Positions 33,651 to 41,769 of a DNA stretch of 42,335 nucleotides are shown piece by piece. The stretch is from NCBI GenBank assembly GCA_002386465.1, contig DGIT01000142.1, positions 3,885 to 46,219 on the forward strand. The letters are read 5' to 3'. The position numbers and the translations under genes are program-made. The number at the start of each line of letters is the position of its first letter. Positions within the stretch are counted from its first letter, which is position 1. The DNA is from Burkholderiales bacterium UBA4615 (GTDB taxonomy: Bacteria > Pseudomonadota > Gammaproteobacteria > Burkholderiales > Burkholderiaceae_E). The notes beneath the pieces were generated by a model. The model saw only the letters and a list, made by a program, of their open reading frames with translations. It was not told where the DNA came from and searched no databases.

Positions 33651-33763
33651 GATGGGCGTCTCTTTGGGTCGTGGGGAATCTGCGATCTTCGCATGCAAGG
33701 CAAGCTGCAGCCGAATGCGTGGCGAGAAATCGGACGCTGCGGGGCCGCTGATAGAATCGGCCC
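33651..33763. promoter_or_regulatory. Divergent oxyR / AhpD-like intergenic region
   Basis: 113 bp between divergent starts. TAGAAT at 33752-33757 lies 6 nt before the oxyR ATG and may be a -10 box giving a leaderless mRNA; no Shine-Dalgarno is visible. LysR regulators usually bind their own divergent promoter, so an OxyR site is expected, but the full four-part OxyR consensus was not recognised. Confidence 0.45.
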
Positions 33764-34786
33764 ATGACGCTCACCGAGCTCAAATACATCGTTGCCGTTG
33801 CGCGCGAACGCCATTTTGGTCGCGCGGCAGAGGCATGTCACGTCAGCCAGCCCACGCTGTCGGTCGGTATTCGCAAGCTCGAAGAAGAGCTGGGCGTGAC
33901 CCTCTTCGAGCGTGGTGGAGTCGAGGTCAGCGTGACCCCGATTGGCCTGCAGATCGTCGATCAGGCCCAGCGCGTACTTGATGAGACCTCCAGCATTCGG
34001 GAAATTGCCAAGCTCGGGCGTGATCCCTTGTCGGGTGCGCTCAGACTGGGCGTGATCCATACCATCGGGCCGTATCTGCTGCCGCGCCTGGTGCCGCGCA
34101 TCATCCGCGACGCTCCCGACATGCCGCTGGTGCTGCAGGAAAACTTCACCGCCCGATTGCTCGAGTTGCTGCGTCAGGGTGACATCGACGTGGCCATCCT
34201 CGCGGACCCTTTCGCCGACCAGGGTTTTGCGGTGGCCCCGCTTTACGAGGAACCCTTCGTGGTGGCGGTGCCGTGCGCGCATGCCTGGGCCCAGCGCACC
34301 ACGCTCACCTCGGCAGAGCTCAAGCAGCAGACCATGCTGCTGCTGGGCACCGGTCATTGCTTTCGAGACCATGTGCTTGAGGTCTGCCCGGAACTGTCGC
34401 GCTACTCGCAGGCCAGTGGCGGAATTCAGAAAACCTTTGAGGGGTCGTCGCTCGAAACCATCCGGCACATGGTCGCCTCGGGCATTGGTATCACGGTCTT
34501 GCCCTGGATGGCGCAGCCGCAGGCGGTACTCAATGGTGAGCAGCGCGATGACGGTATGCTCACCTACATCCCGTTCGAGCCCCCTGCACCGACACGCAGA
34601 GTCGTGCTGGCATGGCGTCGCAGCTTCACTCGTACGGCAGCCATCGATGCAGTGCGTCAGGCTGTCATGAAGGCTGACCTGCCCGGTGTGACCCGCCTGG
34701 ATGGGCCAGCGCAGGCGCCCGGGTCCGTCTCGACACAGCGTTCCTCTGTTTATCCCTCCGACCGCAATACGGTAGCCAGCGCGTGA
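33764..34786 (+). CDS. oxyR: Hydrogen peroxide-sensing LysR-type regulator OxyR
   Basis: A 340-residue cytoplasmic activator. The LysR helix-turn-helix is at about 1-60 (GRAAEACHVSQPTLSVGIRK); the regulatory domain follows. Peroxide-sensing cysteines are C199 and C208 in GHCFRDHVLEVCPE, identical in numbering and spacing to E. coli OxyR; the run GSSLETIRHMVASGIGITVL is also diagnostic. Peroxide forms the C199-C208 disulfide and activates defence genes. The protein is about 35 residues longer than E. coli OxyR (305), with a Ser/Pro-rich tail that overlaps cysM by 4 bp. The start ATG 33764 has no ribosome binding site. Lies near recG with an AhpD-like gene in between. Confidence 0.96.
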   Translation: MTLTELKYIVAVARERHFGRAAEACHVSQPTLSVGIRKLEEELGVTLFERGGVEVSVTPIGLQIVDQAQRVLDETSSIREIAKLGRDPLSGALRLGVIHTIGPYLLPRLVPRIIRDAPDMPLVLQENFTARLLELLRQGDIDVAILADPFADQGFAVAPLYEEPFVVAVPCAHAWAQRTTLTSAELKQQTMLLLGTGHCFRDHVLEVCPELSRYSQASGGIQKTFEGSSLETIRHMVASGIGITVLPWMAQPQAVLNGEQRDDGMLTYIPFEPPAPTRRVVLAWRRSFTRTAAIDAVRQAVMKADLPGVTRLDGPAQAPGSVSTQRSSVYPSDRNTVASA

Positions 34787-35712
34787 CTTCAATCTCCTCC
34801 TCCCAGCCTCCGAACTACCCGACAGTGGAACAGGTGATCGGCCGTACGCCGCTGGTTCGCCTGCAGCGATTGCCTGGTGCAGCCAATGCGGCGCGCGGCA
34901 ACGTCATCCTGGGCAAGCTCGAAGGCAATAATCCGGCGGGTTCGGTGAAAGATCGGCCGGCCATTGCCATGATTGCTCGTGCTGAAGCACGCGGCGAAAT
35001 CCGCCCTGGCGATACGCTGATCGAGGCCACTTCGGGCAACACCGGTATTGCACTGGCCATGGCCGCCGCCATTCGCGGCTATCGCATGGTGCTGATCATG
35101 CCGGACAACCTGTCGGTGGAACGGCGTCAGACCATGAAGGCCTTTGGCGCTGAGCTGATCCTGGTCACGCGCGAGCAAGGGATGGAATATGCCCGAGACC
35201 TCGCTGACAGCATGCAGGCCAAGGGTCAGGGCAAGGTGCTCGACCAGTTTTCAAACAACGACAACTGGGAGGCGCATTTCGAGACCACCGGCCCAGAAAT
35301 CTGGGCAGACACGGCCGGGCGCGTGACGCATTTTGTCTCGGCGATGGGCACCACCGGAACCATCACTGGGGTCTCGCGCTACCTTAAATCACAAAACCCT
35401 GCGGTGCGCATCATCGGGGCACAACCCGACGAGGGCTCGTCCATTCCGGGTATCCGCAAGTGGCCGGAAGCCTATCTGCCCGCCATCTATCAGCACGCGA
35501 TCGTCGACGAGGTGCAGTACGTCTCGCAGGCCGATGCCGAGGAGATGGCGCGTCGTCTGGCAGCCGAGGAAGGTATTTTCTGCGGGCCTTCCGCAGCCGG
35601 CGCCTGCTGCATTGCGCTGCGCCTGGCCGAAACCCTGCACGACGCCACGATCGTGTTCATCGTGTGCGATCGGGGTGATCGCTACCTGTCCATGGGTCTG
35701 TTTCCCGGGTGA
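34783..35712 (+). CDS. cysM: Cysteine synthase B
   Basis: A 309-residue PLP enzyme that makes cysteine from O-acetylserine and sulfide or thiosulfate. The PLP lysine is K56 in NPAGSVKDRPA, and the phosphate/substrate loop is TSGNTGIALAMA (83-94). CysM-type features rather than CysK are the SVKDRPA context, the short length and FSNNDNWEAHFETTGPEIW, the conserved CysM segment; GTTGTITGVSRYLK is the glycine loop. Start is GTG 34783, overlapping the oxyR stop (GTGA), which implies translational coupling to a peroxide sensor; a cysteine supply for thiol defence is the natural reading, but that is inference. The next gene overlaps its stop in the same way. Confidence 0.95.
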   Translation: MTSISSSQPPNYPTVEQVIGRTPLVRLQRLPGAANAARGNVILGKLEGNNPAGSVKDRPAIAMIARAEARGEIRPGDTLIEATSGNTGIALAMAAAIRGYRMVLIMPDNLSVERRQTMKAFGAELILVTREQGMEYARDLADSMQAKGQGKVLDQFSNNDNWEAHFETTGPEIWADTAGRVTHFVSAMGTTGTITGVSRYLKSQNPAVRIIGAQPDEGSSIPGIRKWPEAYLPAIYQHAIVDEVQYVSQADAEEMARRLAAEEGIFCGPSAAGACCIALRLAETLHDATIVFIVCDRGDRYLSMGLFPG

Positions 35713-36608
35713 GTTCGCCCGGCGGCGGTGCGCCTGGCGCTGCGCCGACGGCGCACCGACCCGATCCGGTGGCGGGCATGCTGCTGGCGGTGTGCGCTGC
35801 GATGTCGTTTGCCGTCCTGGATACGACCTCGAAGTACCTTTCGCAAACCTATCCCGTGCCGATGGTGTCCTGGGCACGCTATGCGTTCCATGTGCTGCTG
35901 ATGGCCGTGTTTCTGATGCCATCGCGTGGTCGGTCAATCTTTCAGACGCGCAGGCCGCGATTACAGATCGTGCGCGGCGTCTGTCTGGGGCTGTCCTCGC
36001 TGATTTTCTTTGCCGCGCTCAGTCTGATGCCCGTGGCCGAGGCCAGCGCGATCATTTCCATCGGCCCGATTCTGGTCAGCGTGGTGGCGGTGTACTGGCT
36101 GCGCGAGCAGGCCCCACGGGGCACCTGGGTGGCGCTGGCGCTCAGTTTTGCAGGCGTGTTGCTGATCGTGCGTCCGGGCTCGGCGCTCTTCACCCCAGCA
36201 GCTCTGCTGCCGGTGCTGGCCGCGGTGTTTTCGACCGGATTCACCCTTGCCACACGCAAGCTCGCCGGTATTGATAACGCCGTGAACACGCTGTTTCTGG
36301 GAGCCATTGCAGCGCTGGTGCTCCTGAGCGGTCTGCTGCCGTTTTATTGGAAGACGCCGCAGACCCTGTGGCACATGCTGCTGTTCGTGGCGACTGGCGC
36401 AATCGGTGCAGGTGGCCATTACCTCCTGGTGCGGGCCTATGAGCGCGCCAATGCCACCACGATTGCGCCATTCATGTACGCCAACATCATTGCAGCCCTG
36501 GGGATGGGCTGGCTGATCTTCGATACGTTTCCAGACGTCGTGGCCCTGATCGGGATCGGCCTGATCGTGTCGGCAGGCGTAGGCCTGGCCCTGTCGCGGC
36601 GCACCTGA
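35709..36608 (+). CDS. EamA / DMT-family membrane transporter
   Basis: A 299-residue inner-membrane protein with about ten hydrophobic helices in two EamA repeats (first about 20-150, second about 165-299), the usual DMT length. A Pro/Gly/Ala-rich start (SSPGGGAPGAAPTAHRPDP) precedes helix 1, and SLMPVAEASAIISIGPILVS is a typical first-repeat segment. Such carriers export amino acids, metabolites or nucleotide sugars; the substrate cannot be told. Start is GTG 35709 overlapping the cysM stop (GTGA). Because cysteine exporters of this superfamily exist (EamA itself exports O-acetylserine and cysteine), a role in export of cysteine-pathway products is an attractive guess. Confidence 0.88.
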   Translation: MSSPGGGAPGAAPTAHRPDPVAGMLLAVCAAMSFAVLDTTSKYLSQTYPVPMVSWARYAFHVLLMAVFLMPSRGRSIFQTRRPRLQIVRGVCLGLSSLIFFAALSLMPVAEASAIISIGPILVSVVAVYWLREQAPRGTWVALALSFAGVLLIVRPGSALFTPAALLPVLAAVFSTGFTLATRKLAGIDNAVNTLFLGAIAALVLLSGLLPFYWKTPQTLWHMLLFVATGAIGAGGHYLLVRAYERANATTIAPFMYANIIAALGMGWLIFDTFPDVVALIGIGLIVSAGVGLALSRRT

Positions 36609-36621
36609 CGCAAAGTCAGGC

Positions 36622-36637
36622 GCGCGTTCAAACGCGC
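36622..36637. terminator. Hairpin between convergent DMT transporter and mltB genes
   Basis: GCGCGT (36622-36627) pairs with ACGCGC (36632-36637) around a TCAA loop in the 37-bp gap between convergent genes. No long T-run; likely a weak bidirectional terminator. Confidence 0.45.
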
Positions 36638-36645
36638 CGCAGGCT

Positions 36646-37719
36646 TCAGCGCGATGCAGAGGAGCGCGCGCTCGAGTTTTCCAGTGCTTTGCGCAGTTCG
36701 CGCGCAAAGTCGATCACCGCCATGGCGTAGAAATACGAGCGGTTGTAGCGCGTGATCACATAAAAATTGTGTGCACCCAGCACGTATTGCGTAGGCAGGT
36801 CGCCATCGGGCAGATCGATCAGCGACAGCGGCTCGCTCTCGGGCAAGGGGCCAGGGCTGCTGACGCCCTGCGCAGCCAGTTCAGCGATGGACAGTTTGGG
36901 CGGAATGCCGGCTTGCACTGCACTGACCGCCAGGATTTCGTCTTTCACGAGCGCCGGAAAGTGCGTCGGCCCTCCCGCCCGCCAACCGTGGTTGACCAGG
37001 AAATTGGCGACGCTGCCAATGGCATCGCTGGTGCTGGCCCGCAGATCGATACGACCATCGCCATCAAAATCGATGGCATGACGACGGATGCTGCCAGGCA
37101 TGAATTGCGGCAAGCCCACTGCGCCCGCAAACGAGCCGCGCCATTGCAGCGGATCAAAACCGTTTTCGCGCGCCAGCAGCAGGTACTGCTCGAGCTCTTC
37201 GCGAAAAAACGCCGCCCGGCGCGGATAGTCAAAGCTCAGCGTGGTGAGTGCGTCGATGACCCGGAAATCGCCGGCCTGACGGCCATACAGCGTTTCGATC
37301 CCGATGATCGAGACGATGATTTCTTCGGGCACGCCGAAGCGCGCTGAAGCACGGCGCAGCGTGGCGCGATGCTCCCGCCAGAACTTCAGACCTTCACGCA
37401 TGCGCACCGGTTCGATGAAACGGCTGCGATATTGCGACCAGGACTTCTTGGCGCCAGCAGGCGCGGGGGTCATCAGGCGTACGGCAGTCTCGGAGGCGCG
37501 GGTGCGCGCGAACACCTCGGAGAGCTCAGCTTCCGTAAAACCATGTCGCGAGACCATCTCACGCATGAATTCGCGTACATCGTCGCGGCTGGTCCAGTCG
37601 GATTGGGCCCGTGCTGTACCAGGCCCAACGCCACTGAGCGCAACGACTGCTACACCGCAGAGCCAGACACAGAGCCGCCGCAAGACTAGGCGCGCGATAC
37701 GACGTGGGAAGAAGGTCAT
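36646..37719 (-). CDS. mltB: Lytic murein transglycosylase B
   Basis: A 357-residue exported enzyme that cleaves peptidoglycan between MurNAc and GlcNAc to form 1,6-anhydro ends. A signal peptide (hydrophobic LCVWLCGVAVVALSGVG, cleavage likely after TARA) lacks an obvious lipobox, so it may be periplasmic rather than a lipoprotein. The catalytic glutamate is E142 in IIGIETLYGRQ; GAVGLPQFMPGSIRRHA and the DFDGDGRIDL loop follow, and the C-terminal NFYVITRYNRSYFYAMAV is MltB-typical. The ATG at 37719 overlaps the tgpA stop (ATGA), making it the last gene of the moxR-DUF58-tgpA-mltB operon. Confidence 0.94.
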   Translation of the reverse strand: MTFFPRRIARLVLRRLCVWLCGVAVVALSGVGPGTARAQSDWTSRDDVREFMREMVSRHGFTEAELSEVFARTRASETAVRLMTPAPAGAKKSWSQYRSRFIEPVRMREGLKFWREHRATLRRASARFGVPEEIIVSIIGIETLYGRQAGDFRVIDALTTLSFDYPRRAAFFREELEQYLLLARENGFDPLQWRGSFAGAVGLPQFMPGSIRRHAIDFDGDGRIDLRASTSDAIGSVANFLVNHGWRAGGPTHFPALVKDEILAVSAVQAGIPPKLSIAELAAQGVSSPGPLPESEPLSLIDLPDGDLPTQYVLGAHNFYVITRYNRSYFYAMAVIDFARELRKALENSSARSSASR

Positions 37720-39758
37720 GAAGGCCTGAATTGCTTCACGAGTCGCTGAAACTGGCGGACCCGATCGGGGGTGGATGACCCCGGATCGTAACGCAGCCGG
37801 TTATAGACCGCGACGATCTCACGGGCCTGTCGTGCGTCATCGCCATCGAGCAGGCGATCCACGCGCCTGACGAAGCGCACCGCGGTTTCATCGCGCTGAC
37901 GTGGCGTACCCAGTTGTGCGAGCCGCTCACAAAAATGTTCATAACTGGCTTCGACCGGATCGCGCGCCCGCCGTGGGCGCAAGGTGGACAGTGCAATGGC
38001 ACCGATCACCAGTCCCAGCACGATTCCTAGCGCACCGAGCAGCTCACGCGGGTCGGCCGCATCCAGCCCGAGACTGGAGAGGAATGAGCGCTGCCGATTG
38101 CGGTCGTAGTTGAGCACCCACTGATTCCAGCTGTTGGCCATGGCATCGAACGAGAGCCGCCACTGGCGTGCCAGCGCAAAGTCGGCAAAGGCCGGCAGCA
38201 GCCCCGCGTCGTCACGCAGGGCCTCCACCGAACGCGCGCCCTGCTCGATGCGTTGCGGTGCGACCGCAGAGGTTGGATCAATCCGCACCCAGCCGCGATC
38301 AGCCAGCCAGACCTCCGCCCAGGCATGGGCATCGGCCTGACGCACGATCCAATAGCCGCCTTCAGGATTGACTTCGGCGCCCTGATAGCCTGTTACGACG
38401 CGTGCCGGGATATCGAGTGCACGCATCAATACCACGAAGGCGCCTGCAAAATGCTCGCAAAATCCCGCCCGCGTCTCGAAGAGAAACCGGTCGACCACAT
38501 CGTCGGCAAGCAGGGGCGGGTTCAGGGTGTAGCGAAAGCCGGCATCGCGAAACATCGACAGCGCGCGTTTGACCAGACGCAGGTTGTCGGGCTCTTCCTG
38601 GCGCCAGCGCGCAGCCAACTCCAGCGTGCGCCGGTGATGGCCTGGCGGCAGTTGAATCCAGTTCTGCAAAGACAGGCGGGTCTCGTTCAGACCGATGGCT
38701 GCATCGGTGCGAGCCGCTGCCCGATAGCGGGTGCGGGCCACCAGCGGGTTGAGTGACAACGCATCGAATTCCGGGCTCAGCGACGTGGACAAGCCCTGGC
38801 CGGCCGGCACTTCGACCGGTACATCCAGCGCAAACAGCCAGCGACGACCATGCGGCTCGAGTGTGAGCAGATAGTGCAACGCGTTGCCGGTAGCCGGCAG
38901 GTCGATGCGCGGAGCCGTGGGACGGGTGAGCTCGTAGCGCACCGGGCGCCAGGTCTGACCGTCGTAATCGCCCAGCGTGGGCCCGCGCCAGTACATCTGA
39001 GAGGGGGCGGGTGCATCGCCGTCGAACTGCACACGAAAGGCGACGGTTTCATCTCGTGCCAGCTTGGAGATCTGACCCGGGGTCATGGTGTCGGACATGC
39101 CGGTGCGCCCCGCATGGGCATCGTCCGGCAAGCCCCACAAGGGCGTGCTCAGGCGCGGAAACAGCAGAAACAGTGCAGCTGCCAATGGCAGCGCCTGCAG
39201 CAGCAGGACGGCGGTGTAGCCAAGGCGACGTCGCACACTCGCTTCGCGCGCACCGAATTGCACCGTGAGCAGCGCCGCAATCAGTGCGGTGATCGCCAGC
39301 ACGGTCAACCCGGCCACCAGCAAGGACTGCGACTGGAAAAAGCCGGTGAGCAGCAGAAAGAAACACAGGAAGATCACGACGTACACATCACGGCGTGCCC
39401 GCATCTCCATCAGCTTCAAACCCAGAAACAGCACGAGCAGCGAGACACCTGAATCGCGACCGAAGAGCGTGTCGTACTGGGCGATGACCCCGACCGTGCA
39501 GGCAGTCGCCGTCACCAGGCGGATGCCGCCGCCAGGCAGCGGATTGCCCGAAAACACCAGGCCCAGACGCCAGAGAAACAGCACGCAAAAGCCGGCCGAA
39601 CACCACAACGGCAAGTGCGCAAAGCTGGGCAGCACTGCCAGCCCGATCGCGGCCATCAGAAAGAGGGTGTCGCGTCGCTCGCGCTCCCATTCGCCACCCA
39701 GCGTGCCGCTCAATGCACGCAGCGAAGGCAGCCAATCGGGCAGGCTGATCGACTTCAT
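37716..39758 (-). CDS. Transglutaminase-like membrane protein (TgpA/DUF3488)
   Basis: A 680-residue inner-membrane protein. Five or six N-terminal helices (about 30-210, the DUF3488 part) precede a periplasmic transglutaminase-like domain and a final helix (LGIVLGLVIGAIAL) before a cytoplasmic tail. The catalytic triad is visible as Cys in GFCEHFAGAF (about 433), His in DAHAWAEVW and Asp in WVRIDPTSAV. TgpA is essential in Pseudomonas aeruginosa and has been linked to envelope or peptidoglycan-related functions. ATG 39758 follows the DUF58 stop directly (TGAATG), and its stop overlaps mltB, placing a putative crosslinking or protease-like enzyme next to a murein hydrolase. Confidence 0.92.
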   Translation of the reverse strand: MKSISLPDWLPSLRALSGTLGGEWERERRDTLFLMAAIGLAVLPSFAHLPLWCSAGFCVLFLWRLGLVFSGNPLPGGGIRLVTATACTVGVIAQYDTLFGRDSGVSLLVLFLGLKLMEMRARRDVYVVIFLCFFLLLTGFFQSQSLLVAGLTVLAITALIAALLTVQFGAREASVRRRLGYTAVLLLQALPLAAALFLLFPRLSTPLWGLPDDAHAGRTGMSDTMTPGQISKLARDETVAFRVQFDGDAPAPSQMYWRGPTLGDYDGQTWRPVRYELTRPTAPRIDLPATGNALHYLLTLEPHGRRWLFALDVPVEVPAGQGLSTSLSPEFDALSLNPLVARTRYRAAARTDAAIGLNETRLSLQNWIQLPPGHHRRTLELAARWRQEEPDNLRLVKRALSMFRDAGFRYTLNPPLLADDVVDRFLFETRAGFCEHFAGAFVVLMRALDIPARVVTGYQGAEVNPEGGYWIVRQADAHAWAEVWLADRGWVRIDPTSAVAPQRIEQGARSVEALRDDAGLLPAFADFALARQWRLSFDAMANSWNQWVLNYDRNRQRSFLSSLGLDAADPRELLGALGIVLGLVIGAIALSTLRPRRARDPVEASYEHFCERLAQLGTPRQRDETAVRFVRRVDRLLDGDDARQAREIVAVYNRLRYDPGSSTPDRVRQFQRLVKQFRPS

Positions 39759-40730
39759 TCAGACCGTGGCCAGTGCCAGCGCACGCAAACATTCGGCCCG
39801 ATGCGTGGGGCCTGCCGTGGGCTCCACGTCCACACCGGGCAAGCGCAGCCCGTAGCGCAGGCCGGCCGATTCGGCATCAATCACCCACCGGGTCAGCCGT
39901 GAGATGCGCTCTTCGGCCGACAGATTGCCGGGCAGCCCTGACCAGTCCAGTTGCAGCAATCCGCCACTGCCGCCTTCGAATTCCCTCACCAGCAGCAAGT
40001 CGCCGCCGGTGCGCGCCATCGCTTTCCAGGCCAGGCGTCGCGGTGAGTCGCCGGTGCGATACGGGCGGATCGCCGCGACATCTTCTTCGCCGTGCACACG
40101 CCCATTGGGCTCGCCGCCTGCGGCATCGGCCTGTGGCAGCGGCACTGCGGGTGTCTCGGGTCTGGGCAGCACGAGTGCCCTTGCAGCCGGGTGCCAACGC
40201 GCCCAGGCACACCAGAGGCCCAGCGGCCAGGTGGTTTCCAGGCGCAGCCGCGGCACTTCCAACCAGCCTCGCTGTACGGTGGGCAGGACCACGCTCACGA
40301 TCTGCTCGGCGCGCGGCGAGATGTCGATGCGTGTGATTTGTGTGGCACCTGGCACCGACAACTCCAGCGCAAAGCGCTCCAGGCTTCCGGCGTTACGGAT
40401 CATCAGACCGAATTCAGCAAATTCACCAGCATGGACCGGCTCGGTACGACCCGGTCGCAAGGTCAGGCCCAGGAGGTTGCGCCAGGTGTGGATCATTGAG
40501 ACCACCCCGACTCCTGCAAGCAGGAAGGTCAGCGCGTAGCCCAGCGCGAGCTGATAGTTGATCGCGGTGAGCAGCATGATGACCAGCACGATTGCAAACA
40601 GCAGTCCTGCGCGGGTGGGCAGGATATAGACCGCATGCCGGTTGAGCTGCAGATCGCCCACATCGCGTCGGCGTGCACTGGCCCAGCGGGGCGACAGGCG
40701 CGCGAGCCAGGACGGGATGGCGGCCTGCAT
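39759..40730 (-). CDS. DUF58 domain-containing protein
   Basis: A 323-residue protein with two N-terminal membrane helices (AGLLFAIVLVIMLLTAI and YALTFLLAGVGVVSMIHTW) and a soluble DUF58 (VWA-like) domain carrying the conserved RPYRTGDSPRRLAWKAMART signature (about 220-245). The R-x-Y-x-x-G-D motif defines the family, and it always travels with MoxR ATPases. It is thought to be a partner or substrate of MoxR and may help fold or insert complexes in the envelope; no catalytic role known. It starts 14 bp after moxR and its stop abuts the tgpA start, so all are co-translated. Confidence 0.92.
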   Translation of the reverse strand: MQAAIPSWLARLSPRWASARRRDVGDLQLNRHAVYILPTRAGLLFAIVLVIMLLTAINYQLALGYALTFLLAGVGVVSMIHTWRNLLGLTLRPGRTEPVHAGEFAEFGLMIRNAGSLERFALELSVPGATQITRIDISPRAEQIVSVVLPTVQRGWLEVPRLRLETTWPLGLWCAWARWHPAARALVLPRPETPAVPLPQADAAGGEPNGRVHGEEDVAAIRPYRTGDSPRRLAWKAMARTGGDLLLVREFEGGSGGLLQLDWSGLPGNLSAEERISRLTRWVIDAESAGLRYGLRLPGVDVEPTAGPTHRAECLRALALATV

Positions 40731-40744
40731 GCGACGTACCGTGC

Positions 40745-41668
40745 TCAGGGAACCGCGACGGCCTTGGACAGCTCGGCCACCAGCTCCGCGCGTGCACGGT
40801 GTCCGATCGCCACGCCTTTGGCAGGACGCAGCCTGTGCCCGGCCACGGCGGTCAGCACCGCTTGCACATCGTCGGGCAGTACATGATTACGGCCATCAAG
40901 CAAAGCCCAGGCCTTGGCTGCCTGCAAGAGCGCCAGGCCCGCGCGCGGGCTTAAGCCTTCCGAGAACGCGGCCGATCGGCGGCTGTGCGTCAGCAGGTTC
41001 TGAACGTAATCGAGCAGCGCGGGCGCGGTGCGCACCTGACTGAGCGAGCGTTGCGCTTCCACGAGTTGCGCCGGAGTCATGCAGGGTGCAAGCGTGGTGA
41101 GCATTTCGCGCCGGTCGGCGCCTTCGAGCAGCGCCCGCTCCGATTTGGGATCGGGGTAGCCCAGCTCAATGCACATGAGGAAGCGGTCGAGTTGCGACTC
41201 GGGCAGGGGGAAGGTGCCGATCTGGTCCTGCGGATTTTGCGTGGCAATCACGAAGAAGGGCTCGGGCAGGCGGCGTGCATCGCCATCGACCGACACTTGC
41301 CGTTCTTCCATGGCTTCGAGCAAGGCGCTTTGAGTCTTGGGCGAGGCGCGATTGATTTCGTCAGCCAGCAGGACCTGCGAGAACACCGGGCCCGGGTGAA
41401 ACACGAAGCGGCTGCCTTCGCGCTCGAAGACCGAAACACCAACAATGTCGGTTGGGAGCAGGTCATTGGTGAACTGCACACGCTTGAAGGCGAGCCCGAG
41501 CGACTGGGACAGCGCATGGGCGAGTGTGGTCTTGCCCACGCCAGGCAGATCTTCGATGAGCAGGTGGCCGCGTGCCAGCAGGCAAGCCAGCGCCATTCGG
41601 ATCTGGGGTTGCTTGCCCACCACCACACCGCCGACTTGCGCGGCTACCGCCTGAATGCGTTCGAGCAT
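40745..41668 (-). CDS. MoxR family AAA+ ATPase
   Basis: A 307-residue cytoplasmic chaperone-like ATPase. Walker A is LPGVGKTT (41-48), Walker B LLADEINRASPKTQSALLEA, then EERQVSVDG and the sensor region FFVIATQNPQDQIGTFPLPE, all hallmarks of the MoxR group. MoxR proteins work with DUF58/VWA partners, here encoded 14 bp downstream, in assembly of protein complexes. The start ATG 41668 has AGAAGG about 8 nt upstream; nineteen codons further upstream are open. It heads the leftward moxR-DUF58-tgpA-mltB operon and is divergent from the crotonase gene (101-bp gap). Confidence 0.94.
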   Translation of the reverse strand: MLERIQAVAAQVGGVVVGKQPQIRMALACLLARGHLLIEDLPGVGKTTLAHALSQSLGLAFKRVQFTNDLLPTDIVGVSVFEREGSRFVFHPGPVFSQVLLADEINRASPKTQSALLEAMEERQVSVDGDARRLPEPFFVIATQNPQDQIGTFPLPESQLDRFLMCIELGYPDPKSERALLEGADRREMLTTLAPCMTPAQLVEAQRSLSQVRTAPALLDYVQNLLTHSRRSAAFSEGLSPRAGLALLQAAKAWALLDGRNHVLPDDVQAVLTAVAGHRLRPAKGVAIGHRARAELVAELSKAVAVP

Positions 41669-41769
41669 GAGTGCCTTCTGAGGATTCGCGCGAGTGTAAT
41701 CTAGGGGTTTTGGCCGCCCGAGCACTGTCCGACGACTGGCATGCGGCCCAGCTCACAAGGAGACGCCCC

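Noticed and set aside
33479..34792. 437-codon minus-strand frame opposite oxyR
   Set aside because: Antisense to a clear OxyR; no domain or signal in its translation.
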